Shown in pieces: positions 40,819-49,260 of a stretch of DNA of 64,000 nucleotides. The notes under the pieces are model-generated. The model saw nothing but the letters and a program-made list of their open reading frames with translations. It did not search any database and was not told the origin of the DNA. A program made the position numbers and the translations under genes. Each line of letters opens with the position of its first letter. The first letter of the stretch is position 1. The stretch is from the NCBI GenBank assembly GCA_035934405.1, contig DASYXW010000072.1:1-64000 (forward strand), in the 5' to 3' direction. The DNA is from DASYXW01 sp035934405 (lineage in GTDB: Bacteria; Acidobacteriota; Terriglobia; UBA7540).

Positions 40819-43800
40819 TCAGGGCAGGCACCTCAACGTCTGCAGGTCGTCGAGTTTTTCCTGATCCTTCTGCGCCACGCGCAGCTCTTCGAGAGGCCCG
40901 CAAACGTCGCGAAAGTCGCACCACTTGCACGCCCCTTCCTTGGGCGCCGGTGGCAGGAAGGCGCGCTCGAGAGCGCGGTCCACCGTTTCGAGCACCTGCA
41001 GGCCCCGCTGCCGCGCCACGTCGTGCAGGCGCACCGCGCGCTCGCTGAATCCGCCCGCTGCCGTGCAAAAGTACAAGCGTCCTTCGCTCACGCGTTCGCC
41101 CAGCGCCGCCTCCACGGCCAGCCCGTAAAGCACCGGTTGCAGCACTTCGCCCCCGGCCACCAACATGCCGTCGCGGGTGCGGTTCGAGCCGGTCTTGTAA
41201 TCGGTGACGCGCCATTCGGCCGCGCACTCGTGACGCTCGACCAGGTCCACGATGCCGTGAAGGAGGTACCCGCCGGCGAGCGCGGTCGGCTCCCGCCGGC
41301 TCTCGCGGTCGTGGCCGTCTTGCGGCCCGAAGCCGATGCCAAACTCGAAATGAGCCGGAACCCAGGCGCTCGGCTCGTCCGCCGTCCGCTGCAGCCAGCC
41401 GCGCAGGTCAGTCCGAATGCTGTCGATCCCTTCGCGCCACACCTGCGGGATGGCCGGCGCCAGTTCGTCGCGATACTTTCGCTCGGCCTGTTGCAGCGCC
41501 TGCTCCAGCACCTCCAGGTCGACGGGCAGGTTCTCGAGCGTGACCGGAAGGCGCCCCTCGCTCTGGAGCCGCCGCATGAAATCGGCCAGCACATGATGGA
41601 AGATCGTGCCGCGGGTCAGCGGATCGATCTGCACCAGCGGCACGGCGTCCTCGCGAGGTTCGAGCTTATGGACGCCGTAGAGCAGAAACTGGTAGGGGCA
41701 CACGGCGAACTTCTGCAGCGCCGAGACTGAGTAGGGGCGGGCCCGAAGGCGGTGCTTGGCCAAGACCCCGCGCGCCGCATCGCCGGACTCGCAAAGTCCG
41801 TCCGGAACCGACCACGCCGTGCCCCAGCGCGCCCGGCGGGCGCGGAGCGAGCGGGCCAGATGCTCATTGAGTTCAAGAAGGTAGCGGGCGCGACCCATCC
41901 GTTCGCCCAGGGCGTGCCCACTCAGGAGAGGACGGAGAGTGGCGAGGTCGTGCTCCATGTCGTCAATCGAGTCCGCCGCGCTCGACGGCGCCGGCCACGC
42001 CAGGCTGGACGCCGATTCGCTTTCTGCCTCGCGCTGCAGGTCCTCTAGCCTGGGAATCCGGCCGGTAGAAGCCTGCCGCACGTCGAGCGCGTAGAACGAG
42101 GGCACGCGCTGGCGGGCTTTGCTCAGTTCCAATCGTGGATAGGAAAAATGGATCCGTTGGGTGGCGGCGCCCGCCGCGAGCCGCAGCAGCAACCGCTCGC
42201 GCTTCAACCGGTCGTCCTGCCGGTCGAGCCCCGGGGCGCCGCCGTCCGCCAATCTCTTTCGCAGCGCGTCGAGCAGCAGCGGATCTTCCCGCGGCCTTTG
42301 CGGGAAAATGCGCTCGGCGACGCCGGGCACGAAGACAACTTCAAACGCCCGGCCGCGCGCTTGCTCCAGCGTTCCGGCAAACACTCGGCCGTAAGGCCGG
42401 GCCGGCGGTTCCGGTTCGAGCGTCGAGAGCCGAGGAGCAAGCACGTCGTAGACCTCATTCACGCCCACCGGGCCGACCTCGGCCATGGGCTTGAACTCCG
42501 CCAGCACCGCCACCACCCGCGCCGGACGGCTCAGGACGCGCGGTGCCAGTTGTTCGAGCGCCGCCAGCCACTCGCCCCACGTCGCCTCGCCCGGAAGCCC
42601 GGCCAGGGCTTCGACGACCGGCAGCGCAAAGCGGCGAAGGTGGCCCAGATTCTCCAATTTCCTCTCGAAGGCCTGAGCGCGGGCAGACCCCTGCTCTTCG
42701 CGCTGCAGGTCTCCGAGCCTCAGCCGCCATTCCGCTTCGAGCCCAGCCAGGCGACGGGCCCAGCGGTCCTGCCCGCCGATGACCGCGGCTTCAACCAGGA
42801 ACTGCTCCCATTTCCACGGCGCGCGCAGTGAGCCTTCAATGGCCGGCGAATCCGCTGAAACTCCAGCGCCTGAGCTTTCCGGGTCCTTGGTCTCGTCAAG
42901 CGCTTCCGGCGCCTCTGCCGGGGCCTCTGCTTCGGCGGCTGGCCCAAGAGCTTCGTCGCGCGAAGGCGCCCATACGTCGCCCGCGGGCGGTGGCCCGCCC
43001 GTTGCATCGAGCGCTGGCACCTGACCGAGCGACAGATATTCGGCGAACCGTCGCGCCGAGAGTTTTTCTGCCGCGCAAGCCAGGAGCGCCAGGAACGCCC
43101 GTCCAGCGGGGTCCGGACGCCGGGTGCCGCGCGCGAAATACGCCGGGATGCCGGCGCGGCCGAACGCCGTCTCCAGAAAGCCGGAGTAGGCGCCAGGATC
43201 GCGCAGCAGCACGGCCATCCGGTCGAAGCGCACACCGTTCCGCGCTTCTTCCAGAATGCGCCGCGCGATTTCCACGCACTCGCGTCCCTCGCCCGGCGCT
43301 GAGAAGAACCGCACTTCGTCTCCCGCCTCGGCCTCCGGTGGCGGAGTCTCGGTAAAGAGATACCGCCGCAGGCGCGCCAGGCCGGTGCCGCCTGCCTCGG
43401 GCGGGCTTTCCATGCTGGCCCTGCTGGCCATGCCGGCCATGCCGGTCATGCTTACTCCGTCCACCCTAGCCCAGGCGGCAAGCGTAGCTTCATCGCCATC
43501 GGGCACGGTTGCCAGAACCCGCTGTGACCGCCCGGCGAGCGCCGCCACGAAATCGCGTTCCGCCGGTGTTTCGATAGGGATATCGAGCAGAAGCAGCGGC
43601 ATTACGCGCTCGCCCCGATGATATCGGGGCTCGCCCGGCAAAGCCCGGCAGGCGGCGGCCAGAAGCGCGGCGCGGTCGGCAAGCCGCGCCTCCGCCAGTC
43701 GCTGCTCGAAGGCGGCGAGGAGAGCGTCCAGGTCGGGGCCGGGGTCCGCGAGCGCCGTCAACCGCGCTGGCTCGATGCCGGCGAGCCGCAACGCCTGAAG

Positions 43801-44169
43801 GGTTCGGGCGAGTGCCCGCGCAAATCCCGGATGACGGGCGACCGGCCCAAAATACCTCAACGCCCCACGCTCTAGCGCGTCGAAAGTGGCGCGCGCGGCC
43901 ACCGCTTCAGCGCCGAGGGGGGTTGAGTGGGCCAGTCCCGTGCGGGCAAACTCGGCTGTCGAGAGGCGCGCGGCAAGTTGCGTCAGGCTGAAACGGTAGA
44001 GGCCGAACGTGGCGTGGGCGGAACGGGAAAGCTCGTAAACCAATTCATCCACGGCTTCCCGCGACGCGCCGATGAGCAGCGCCTCGGTGGCCGGGGCGAA
44101 CGAGGAGACAAACCGCTGCGCCGCCGCCAGGCGGTCTTCGTTGCAGGATGAAACAAATACTTGAATCAT
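40819..44169 (-). CDS. addB: AddB-like PD-(D/E)XK nuclease/helicase-related subunit
   Basis: About 1,116 residues from ATG 44169 (ATG 44187 also possible; the longer frame to 44367 lacks family character). Helicase-like fold with degenerate motifs in the first 800 residues, then a RecB-type nuclease domain: SVSALQKFAVCPYQFLLYG, RGTIFHHVLADFMRRLQ, WRVTDYKTGSN (nuclease Asp/Lys), and the late Cys cluster CKWCDFRDVCGP. Together with the Cys in FAVCPYQF these can form the 4Fe-4S cluster of AddB. Low-complexity inserts (Gly/Met/Ala; Glu/Ala/Pro-rich near residue 420-460) lie between domains. First gene of the minus-strand run. Confidence 0.85.
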   Translation of the reverse strand: MIQVFVSSCNEDRLAAAQRFVSSFAPATEALLIGASREAVDELVYELSRSAHATFGLYRFSLTQLAARLSTAEFARTGLAHSTPLGAEAVAARATFDALERGALRYFGPVARHPGFARALARTLQALRLAGIEPARLTALADPGPDLDALLAAFEQRLAEARLADRAALLAAACRALPGEPRYHRGERVMPLLLLDIPIETPAERDFVAALAGRSQRVLATVPDGDEATLAAWARVDGVSMTGMAGMASRASMESPPEAGGTGLARLRRYLFTETPPPEAEAGDEVRFFSAPGEGRECVEIARRILEEARNGVRFDRMAVLLRDPGAYSGFLETAFGRAGIPAYFARGTRRPDPAGRAFLALLACAAEKLSARRFAEYLSLGQVPALDATGGPPPAGDVWAPSRDEALGPAAEAEAPAEAPEALDETKDPESSGAGVSADSPAIEGSLRAPWKWEQFLVEAAVIGGQDRWARRLAGLEAEWRLRLGDLQREEQGSARAQAFERKLENLGHLRRFALPVVEALAGLPGEATWGEWLAALEQLAPRVLSRPARVVAVLAEFKPMAEVGPVGVNEVYDVLAPRLSTLEPEPPARPYGRVFAGTLEQARGRAFEVVFVPGVAERIFPQRPREDPLLLDALRKRLADGGAPGLDRQDDRLKRERLLLRLAAGAATQRIHFSYPRLELSKARQRVPSFYALDVRQASTGRIPRLEDLQREAESESASSLAWPAPSSAADSIDDMEHDLATLRPLLSGHALGERMGRARYLLELNEHLARSLRARRARWGTAWSVPDGLCESGDAARGVLAKHRLRARPYSVSALQKFAVCPYQFLLYGVHKLEPREDAVPLVQIDPLTRGTIFHHVLADFMRRLQSEGRLPVTLENLPVDLEVLEQALQQAERKYRDELAPAIPQVWREGIDSIRTDLRGWLQRTADEPSAWVPAHFEFGIGFGPQDGHDRESRREPTALAGGYLLHGIVDLVERHECAAEWRVTDYKTGSNRTRDGMLVAGGEVLQPVLYGLAVEAALGERVSEGRLYFCTAAGGFSERAVRLHDVARQRGLQVLETVDRALERAFLPPAPKEGACKWCDFRDVCGPLEELRVAQKDQEKLDDLQTLRCLP

Positions 44170-44374
44170 GGTACGCGCCGGGGTCATTCTACTCTGGCTG
44201 CACGGTTTCTGAAAGCACGGCGCAGAGAAACGGGAATCAAGCTTCTGATAGATGTGATCGGCGGGCGGGATGCGCTTATGCTGGGAACCGCAGAGAGGTG
44301 ACGGCGGCGGTTGCAGCCCCCCGGTTTCCGGGCGCCATCTGCCCCGGGGCCGCGCGTGGCGGATCACACGGGCG

Positions 44375-44390
44375 AGTGATCGCCGTCACA
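44375..44390. promoter_or_regulatory. CRP/FNR-type palindrome
   Basis: AGTGA-TCGCCG-TCACA, one base away from the TGTGA-N6-TCACA consensus of the CRP family. It is located in the divergent spacer between addB and the galactose-oxidase-like gene, about 75 bases upstream of the latter's -35 box. Confidence 0.35.
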
Positions 44391-44462
44391 GATTGCGTCG
44401 TGGGGCAGCGTTAAAGTTAGAGTTTCGGCGCGCCGGGGCAGTCCGGGCTTTGCAACCGTGGC

Positions 44463-44491
44463 TTGACACGCCCATGCGTCCGTATTATGTT
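44463..44491 (+). promoter_or_regulatory. Sigma70-type promoter of the galactose-oxidase-like gene
   Basis: TTGACA at 44463-44468, 17-base spacer, TATGTT at 44486-44491: a near-consensus housekeeping promoter. It implies a leader of about 80 bases before the GTG start at 44581. The rest of the spacer 44188-44462 holds only the palindrome at 44375. Confidence 0.7.
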
Positions 44492-44580
44492 ATGCACTAG
44501 GCTCAAAAAGAACGTGCTTCGATTAGGGTTAACCCGGAGGACCGGCGAGCCTAATCTATCCTGATGTGGAGGTGTTAGCG

Positions 44581-46182
44581 GTGAGAAATCTTGATTCGGG
44601 TCGCCGGTCACGGCTGTCAGTGCGCCGCGCTTGGATATTGACAGGAACCTTTGCGGCGCTCGCCGCCGTTCTGACGCTTTCCTTACCCACGGTTCGGGCC
44701 GTTGCGGGTGCGAAATCACAGGCCCTGGGACAAAAAAAGGCTGCATCGCAGGTCAGCCCGAAACCGGTGAGAATCAGCGCCAAGGCATCCAGCCAGGGCC
44801 AGTGGACGGCGCCGGCCAATCTTTGTCCGCCGGACAACATCTGTCCGGTCGGCATCAACGCCGCGCTGCTCTATACCGGGCAGGTTCTTCTCTGGCAGTA
44901 TCCCCAGACGAGCTCTTACAATTCCATCGCTGTCTTGCTCAACCCCACGACTGGGGCTGTCACCGACGTTTCGGTACCGTTTGATTGGGACATTTTCTGC
45001 TCCGGCCTCTCGATTCTTTCGGATGGGCGAGTGCTCGTGGCCGGCGGAACCGTGAAAGGAGCGCCTAATTCGAACTCAGGCGAAAACTATACGACGCTTT
45101 TCGATCCTGCCACTTCCACCTGGACAGCAGGGAATCTCATGTCGTACGCCCGCTGGTACCCCAGCACCATTCTCTTGCCGAAGGGAACCGTGCTCGTGAT
45201 GTCGGGAGACAACGAGACCGGGACGGGGTTCCAGCTTGCCCTCGAATCCTACGACCCGGGCACCGGTGTCTGGAAGACCCTGCCCCCCAGCGCCGACCTG
45301 GTGGAAGGCTCGATGTATGTCTACCCGCGCCTAAGCCTGCTGCCGAGCGGCAAGGTGGTGTACACGTCGCCGGTGCAGAACTCCTACGTGTTCGACCCCG
45401 TTGCCAACACCTGGTCGGTGGGCGCCAAAACGCTCTTTGGGCATCGCTACTTTGCCGGCCACGCCCTGCTGCCGGGCCTCGAAAAGATTCTCGTCGCCGG
45501 CGGAACGTCTAGCGGGCTGAACGGCGGTGGCACGGCCACCAACACAGCCGAAGTGATTGATTACTCCCAGTCAAAGCCTGTCTGGACCTACACGGGCTCG
45601 ATGACCTACGCCCGCTATAACGAGAACCTGGTGCTCCTGGCGGACGGAACCGTGCTGGCCGTGGGAGGCGGAGGAGGCGGCGGGCATTACACGAATCCCG
45701 TGATGACGCCCGAGCTCTACGATCCGACGACGGGTGTTTGGACCACGATGGCGCCGCAGCAGGTGCAGCGCACTTATCACTCGTCCGCCCTCCTGCTCCC
45801 GGACGGTCGCGTGCTTTCCGCGGGCTCCGATTACGGCACCCAGCGGCAGACGTATGAGATCTACAGCCCGCCCTACCTCTTCAACGGCGCGCAGCCGGTC
45901 ATCACTTCCGTGCAGTCCAGCGTCCTCTACGGCGCAAAGTTCACTTTCAGCACTCCGGACGCCGCTTCTATCACGCGGGTGGCGCTCATCCGGCCCGGCG
46001 CCACCACCCACGCCGACAACTTCGACCAGCGGTACGTTGACCTGGTCTATACGCTTGGCAACGGCCAGATCACGGCCACCGCTCCGGCGAGCGCCGACTA
46101 TGCGCCTCCCGGCTACTATATGCTGGTGATTGTCAATTCGAGCGGCGTGCCCTCGGTCATGCCGTTCATCAAGTTGGATTGA
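44581..46182 (+). CDS. Secreted galactose/glyoxal oxidase-like kelch protein with DUF1929 domain
   Basis: About 533 residues. GTG 44581 is chosen because GGAGGTG lies 8 bases upstream. A signal peptide (AWILTGTFAALAAVLTLSLPTVRA) precedes a kelch-type propeller: SDGRVLVAGG, ARWYPSTILLPKGTVLVMSGDNE, PSGKVVYTS, GLEKILVAGGTSS, ADGTVLAVGG, RTYHSSALLLPDGRVLSAGSD. The C-terminal DUF1929 immunoglobulin-like domain starts near YEIYSPPYLFNGAQPVI and ends GYYMLVIVNSSGVPSVMPFIKL. The Tyr and His positions of copper radical oxidases (RWYPS, RTYHSS) are present, so oxidase activity is possible. Own promoter; ends in a terminator shared with leuB. Confidence 0.85.
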   Translation: MRNLDSGRRSRLSVRRAWILTGTFAALAAVLTLSLPTVRAVAGAKSQALGQKKAASQVSPKPVRISAKASSQGQWTAPANLCPPDNICPVGINAALLYTGQVLLWQYPQTSSYNSIAVLLNPTTGAVTDVSVPFDWDIFCSGLSILSDGRVLVAGGTVKGAPNSNSGENYTTLFDPATSTWTAGNLMSYARWYPSTILLPKGTVLVMSGDNETGTGFQLALESYDPGTGVWKTLPPSADLVEGSMYVYPRLSLLPSGKVVYTSPVQNSYVFDPVANTWSVGAKTLFGHRYFAGHALLPGLEKILVAGGTSSGLNGGGTATNTAEVIDYSQSKPVWTYTGSMTYARYNENLVLLADGTVLAVGGGGGGGHYTNPVMTPELYDPTTGVWTTMAPQQVQRTYHSSALLLPDGRVLSAGSDYGTQRQTYEIYSPPYLFNGAQPVITSVQSSVLYGAKFTFSTPDAASITRVALIRPGATTHADNFDQRYVDLVYTLGNGQITATAPASADYAPPGYYMLVIVNSSGVPSVMPFIKLD

Positions 46183-46196
46183 GTCGCCGATGGGAA

Positions 46197-46234
46197 GCCG
46201 GGTCGCGCCACTTCTTTGAGCAGCGCGGCCCGGC
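46197..46234. terminator. Hairpin between convergent genes
   Basis: GCCGGGTCGCGC pairs with GCGCGGCCCGGC over 12 positions (one G-T wobble) with a 14-base loop, between the galactose-oxidase-like gene and leuB. No T-run, so the strength is uncertain; its position suits a two-way terminator. Confidence 0.5.
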
Positions 46235-46242
46235 GCCCGCGA

Positions 46243-47355
46243 TCAGGCGCGGGCAGCGCGGAACTTGGAAGACCGCAGCAGCTTGCCGAACTCGGCGGCG
46301 ATAAGGTCGCCCATGCGGGTCGTGGTCACCGGACGCTTGCGGCCGGGAATCTCCGGTGTGCGCGCGCCGCGCTTCAAAATCTTCTCCACCGCCAGCTCAA
46401 TCGCTTCCGCCGCCGCTTCCATCCGGAAAGAATAGCGCAGCATCATCGCGGCGCTCGAGATGGCGGCAATGGGATTGGCGCGGTGGCGTCCGGCGATGTC
46501 CGGCGCCGACCCGTGCACCGGTTCGTAGAGCGCCGAGCGCTCGCCCAGGCTCGCCGACGGCAGAAAGCCGATGGAACCCGTCAGCATGGCAGCCTCGTCG
46601 CTCAAGATGTCGCCGAACATGTTGTTGGTCAGGATCACGTCAAAGCGCGTCGGCTCATCAATCAACTGCATGGCGCAGCGATCGACGTAAAGGTGCTCGA
46701 GTTCCACCTCCGGGTAGCTGCGCCCGATGCGCGTCACCACCTCGCGCCACAACCGCGAGGTTTCGAGCACGTTGGCTTTGTCCACGGAAGTCAGTTTCTT
46801 GCGCCGCACGCGGGCAAGCTGGAAAGCGCGATGCGCCACGCGTTCTACTTCGTGCTCGCGGTACACTTCGGTGTTGATCCCCATGCGCTCGCCGTCTTTG
46901 GCGAAAATGCCGCGCGGGTTGCCGAAATAGATCCCCCCCGAGAGTTCCCGCACCATCATCATGTCCGTGCCGCGCACGCGGTCCGGCTTGAGCGCCGAAA
47001 AGCCCACCAGCGTGTCCAGCACCTTGGCCGGCCGCAGATTGACGTAGAGACCGAGGCGCTGCCGCAACTGCAGCAAGCCTTGCTCGGGACGCACTTCGGG
47101 ACGCTTGGAGTCCCACTGCGGACCGCCCACGGCTCCGAACAAAATCGCCTGTGCGTTGTTGCAAATGGAAATGGTTTCGGCGGGAAGCGGCACGGCCGTC
47201 GCATCCAGCGCAGCGCCGCCGACGAGACCCGTTTGGAAGCGAAACGTCGCACCGTTGCGCTCCTCCAGCACCCGCAGAACCTTGACGGCCTCGGCGACAA
47301 CTTCAGGTCCTATTCCGTCTCCGGGTAGCAGAGCGATTCTCAAGAGCGATTGCAT
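46243..47355 (-). CDS. leuB: 3-isopropylmalate dehydrogenase
   Basis: 370 residues, full family length. Oxidative decarboxylation of 3-isopropylmalate with NAD in leucine synthesis. Motifs: IALLPGDGIGPEVVAEA, FGAVGGPQWD, LRQRLGLYVNLRPAK, VRELSGGIYFG, DKANVLETSRLWR, DVILTNNMFGDILSDEAAML and the NAD-specific region LYEPVHGSAPDIAGRHRANPIAAI. No other leu genes adjoin it in the window; upstream lies a 609-bp spacer. Confidence 0.95.
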   Translation of the reverse strand: MQSLLRIALLPGDGIGPEVVAEAVKVLRVLEERNGATFRFQTGLVGGAALDATAVPLPAETISICNNAQAILFGAVGGPQWDSKRPEVRPEQGLLQLRQRLGLYVNLRPAKVLDTLVGFSALKPDRVRGTDMMMVRELSGGIYFGNPRGIFAKDGERMGINTEVYREHEVERVAHRAFQLARVRRKKLTSVDKANVLETSRLWREVVTRIGRSYPEVELEHLYVDRCAMQLIDEPTRFDVILTNNMFGDILSDEAAMLTGSIGFLPSASLGERSALYEPVHGSAPDIAGRHRANPIAAISSAAMMLRYSFRMEAAAEAIELAVEKILKRGARTPEIPGRKRPVTTTRMGDLIAAEFGKLLRSSKFRAARA

Positions 47356-47574
47356 ACGTTTGGCTGTTAATCAATCTACTCCGAACCCTAGAGGAATGCA
47401 AGTGTTTTCTTGCGGTTAGCAATGAGAACCCGGCGCTGATTTCCTATCCAGACAACTGGTCTAGGTAAGTTTTTTGCTATCATAGGCTTATAGTTGTTTA
47501 GGGCCGGATTTGTCATGGAAGCCCCGCGATTCCGGCCTTAGCTGCAGGTTCCATCTTGATAGCCGCCGTCTCCG

Positions 47575-47598
47575 CCAAGCCCCGCTTGGGACGTTTTT
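47575..47598 (+). terminator. Terminator-like hairpin in pilin upstream region
   Basis: CCAAGC-CCC-GCTTGG followed by GACG and TTTTT. It does not follow any annotated plus-strand gene; it might end a small RNA or an attenuated leader. Confidence 0.45.
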
Positions 47599-47609
47599 AT
47601 ATTTTGCAC

Positions 47610-47637
47610 TTGACACGGTGGCTATATATTATAGTAT
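47610..47637 (+). promoter_or_regulatory. Sigma70-type promoter before the minor pilin operon
   Basis: TTGACA at 47610-47615, then after 16 bases TAGTAT at 47632-47637 within a TATATATTATAGTATATT tract (alternative -10 registers are possible). Faces the pilin genes about 330 bases downstream. Confidence 0.5.
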
Positions 47638-47964
47638 ATTCAATATCAGAGGGTGTACTTTACTATGATTTTAACAAAGATGGAAGCTCCGGCACCAAAG
47701 GGCAGAGAGGCCCGCCGTAACCCATGCATCCAACGCTGGCCTTCCGCTACCGGGGACGCCTCGGCACTAAGCCGGAATGTTATTGAAAACAAATGAAAAT
47801 CTTGACTGTCATCCCTGCCCCGATTGGAAGTGGCCCGAAGCCGAACGCGCCGCGTCACCCGGCAGTACCTTTGGGCTATTACTCTGGCTCAGCCATGATG
47901 GTGATACTGCCGATGGACTAGACGTGGCGCGACGGTCTTGGAGCAAACGGGAAAGGTGAGTCAG

Positions 47965-48579
47965 GTGGGCAGGAAAGAGTCGGGCTTTACGATGATCGAA
48001 CTGATGACGGTCGTGGCCCTTACCGCCATCGTCGTGGGCTTCGCCGTGCCGTCAGCTATGAGAGCGCTCAAGGACTTTCGTCTCCACTCGGACGCTTCAT
48101 CCCTTTCGAGCTATATCAACGCCTTGCGCATGCGGGCTGCCTCACAGTACACCCCGTACCGGCTGGATGTGGACCCCACGGCCAGCACCTATGTCATCGA
48201 GCAGCTACAGCCCGTCGCGTACAACCCGCTGGGAACTGCCGCAAGCGCAACCTACACGTCATTCTCAACGGCCTCTTACGAGATGGGGACGCAGTATTTC
48301 TCCCAGGGAGTCACGGTTTCGAACTGCCTGCCTGCGAGTATCAGCACCCGCCCCGCGCCGGTCACCGCCGATCCTTCGTCCTGCTCGGGCACCTTTCAGT
48401 TGTATTTCAACACGCGCGGTTCGCCCGTTGACAACACGGGCAGCTCGCTTTCGAGCGGGGGGGTGGCCGTCTATCTCACCAACGCCGACGGCCTGGTGGA
48501 CGCCGTGACCGTCTCGGCCGGTGGCGCCGTCCAGACCTGGAACTGGAGCGTGTCGGCGAGTGAATGGTACGCCAAGTAG
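47965..48579 (+). CDS. FimT/GspH-type minor pilin
   Basis: About 204 residues from GTG 47965 (AAAGGTGA just upstream; TTG 47938 and GTG 47956 are alternatives). A short basic leader ends KESG before FTMIELMTVVALTAIVVGFAVPSAM: the type III prepilin signal with cleavage after Gly and Glu5 kept. A GspH/FimT-like domain with Thr/Ser-rich strands follows, ending in TWNWSVSASEWYAK. Inserted in the inner membrane and cut by prepilin peptidase; such pilins prime type IV pilus or type II pseudopilus assembly. First of four co-directional pilin genes. Confidence 0.85.
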   Translation: MGRKESGFTMIELMTVVALTAIVVGFAVPSAMRALKDFRLHSDASSLSSYINALRMRAASQYTPYRLDVDPTASTYVIEQLQPVAYNPLGTAASATYTSFSTASYEMGTQYFSQGVTVSNCLPASISTRPAPVTADPSSCSGTFQLYFNTRGSPVDNTGSSLSSGGVAVYLTNADGLVDAVTVSAGGAVQTWNWSVSASEWYAK

Positions 48580-48602
48580 AAGTGAATGCGGGGAGAAGGA
48601 CG

Positions 48603-49217
48603 ATGAAAGCTGACGATCGTGGCGTAACGCTGTTGGAGACCATGCTGGCCGTTCTGGTGGCCATCATAGGCGCCTTCGCCATTGGCAGCGTGATTTTCGT
48701 GGCCACCGCCACCACCAAGAACGAGGGCACCGAGACCACGCGCGCCACCATCTACGCCCAGGATAAGATGGAAAAACTGCTGTCCCTTTCGGCCGTGCCG
48801 GTGTCCGGCGTGACCACGGCGGGCTTCGCCAACTGCACGCAGCCGGCCTCGACTCAGTTCAGCAGCTACCCGGACTGCAACACCACCGGTATTAGCGCCT
48901 CGGGATGGGCCACGGGATTGCTTGCCGGAGGGGCGACAAGCCCGCTCCAGAACGGCTGCCCCTCGGGTTCGAGTGTCGGCTACATGGATTTCCTCGACGC
49001 CAGCGGCAGCCAGCTTACGGGCTCGGGTTGCTCAGCCGCCACGGCGAGCGGCTTCGCCTATGTCCGCATGTGGCAGATTCAGGATGCCAACACTTTCGGG
49101 AGCACGCCGGCGCTGAAGGAGATCTCCGTGGCGGTGTATTCGCTGGCCGCTCTGGGCACCAGCGCCGCGCCGAAGCCTATCGTGGTTCTTACGAGTTTTG
49201 TGTCGGACCCGGATTAG
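48603..49217 (+). CDS. PilV-type minor pilin
   Basis: 204 residues from ATG 48603, preceded by GGAGAAGGA. The leader MKADDRG is followed by VTLLETMLAVLVAIIGAFAIGSVIF, a prepilin signal with Glu5 (LLET). The body contains the pattern Cys-rich NCTQP, YPDCNTTG and GSGCSAAT, then a strand-rich end. The position after the FimT-type gene and before the PilW-type gene is the usual order. Named by similarity of layout; strand pairing into a pseudopilus tip is inferred. Confidence 0.82.
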   Translation: MKADDRGVTLLETMLAVLVAIIGAFAIGSVIFVATATTKNEGTETTRATIYAQDKMEKLLSLSAVPVSGVTTAGFANCTQPASTQFSSYPDCNTTGISASGWATGLLAGGATSPLQNGCPSGSSVGYMDFLDASGSQLTGSGCSAATASGFAYVRMWQIQDANTFGSTPALKEISVAVYSLAALGTSAAPKPIVVLTSFVSDPD

Positions 49218-49260
49218 GGGAGCGCCTGTTCAAGTGTCAGAACTCAACCGGACGGGGTTG

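Larger units (their letters stand above)
47356..47964. other. 609-bp AT-rich spacer between leuB and the minor pilin genes
   Basis: Distinctly AT-rich (especially 47430-47500 and 47590-47680). Contains a terminator-like hairpin (47575-47598) and then a promoter (47610-47637), which suggests that something short may be transcribed and stopped upstream of the pilin promoter. Short open frames here (for example 47646-47858 on minus) have no coding character. Confidence 0.5.
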
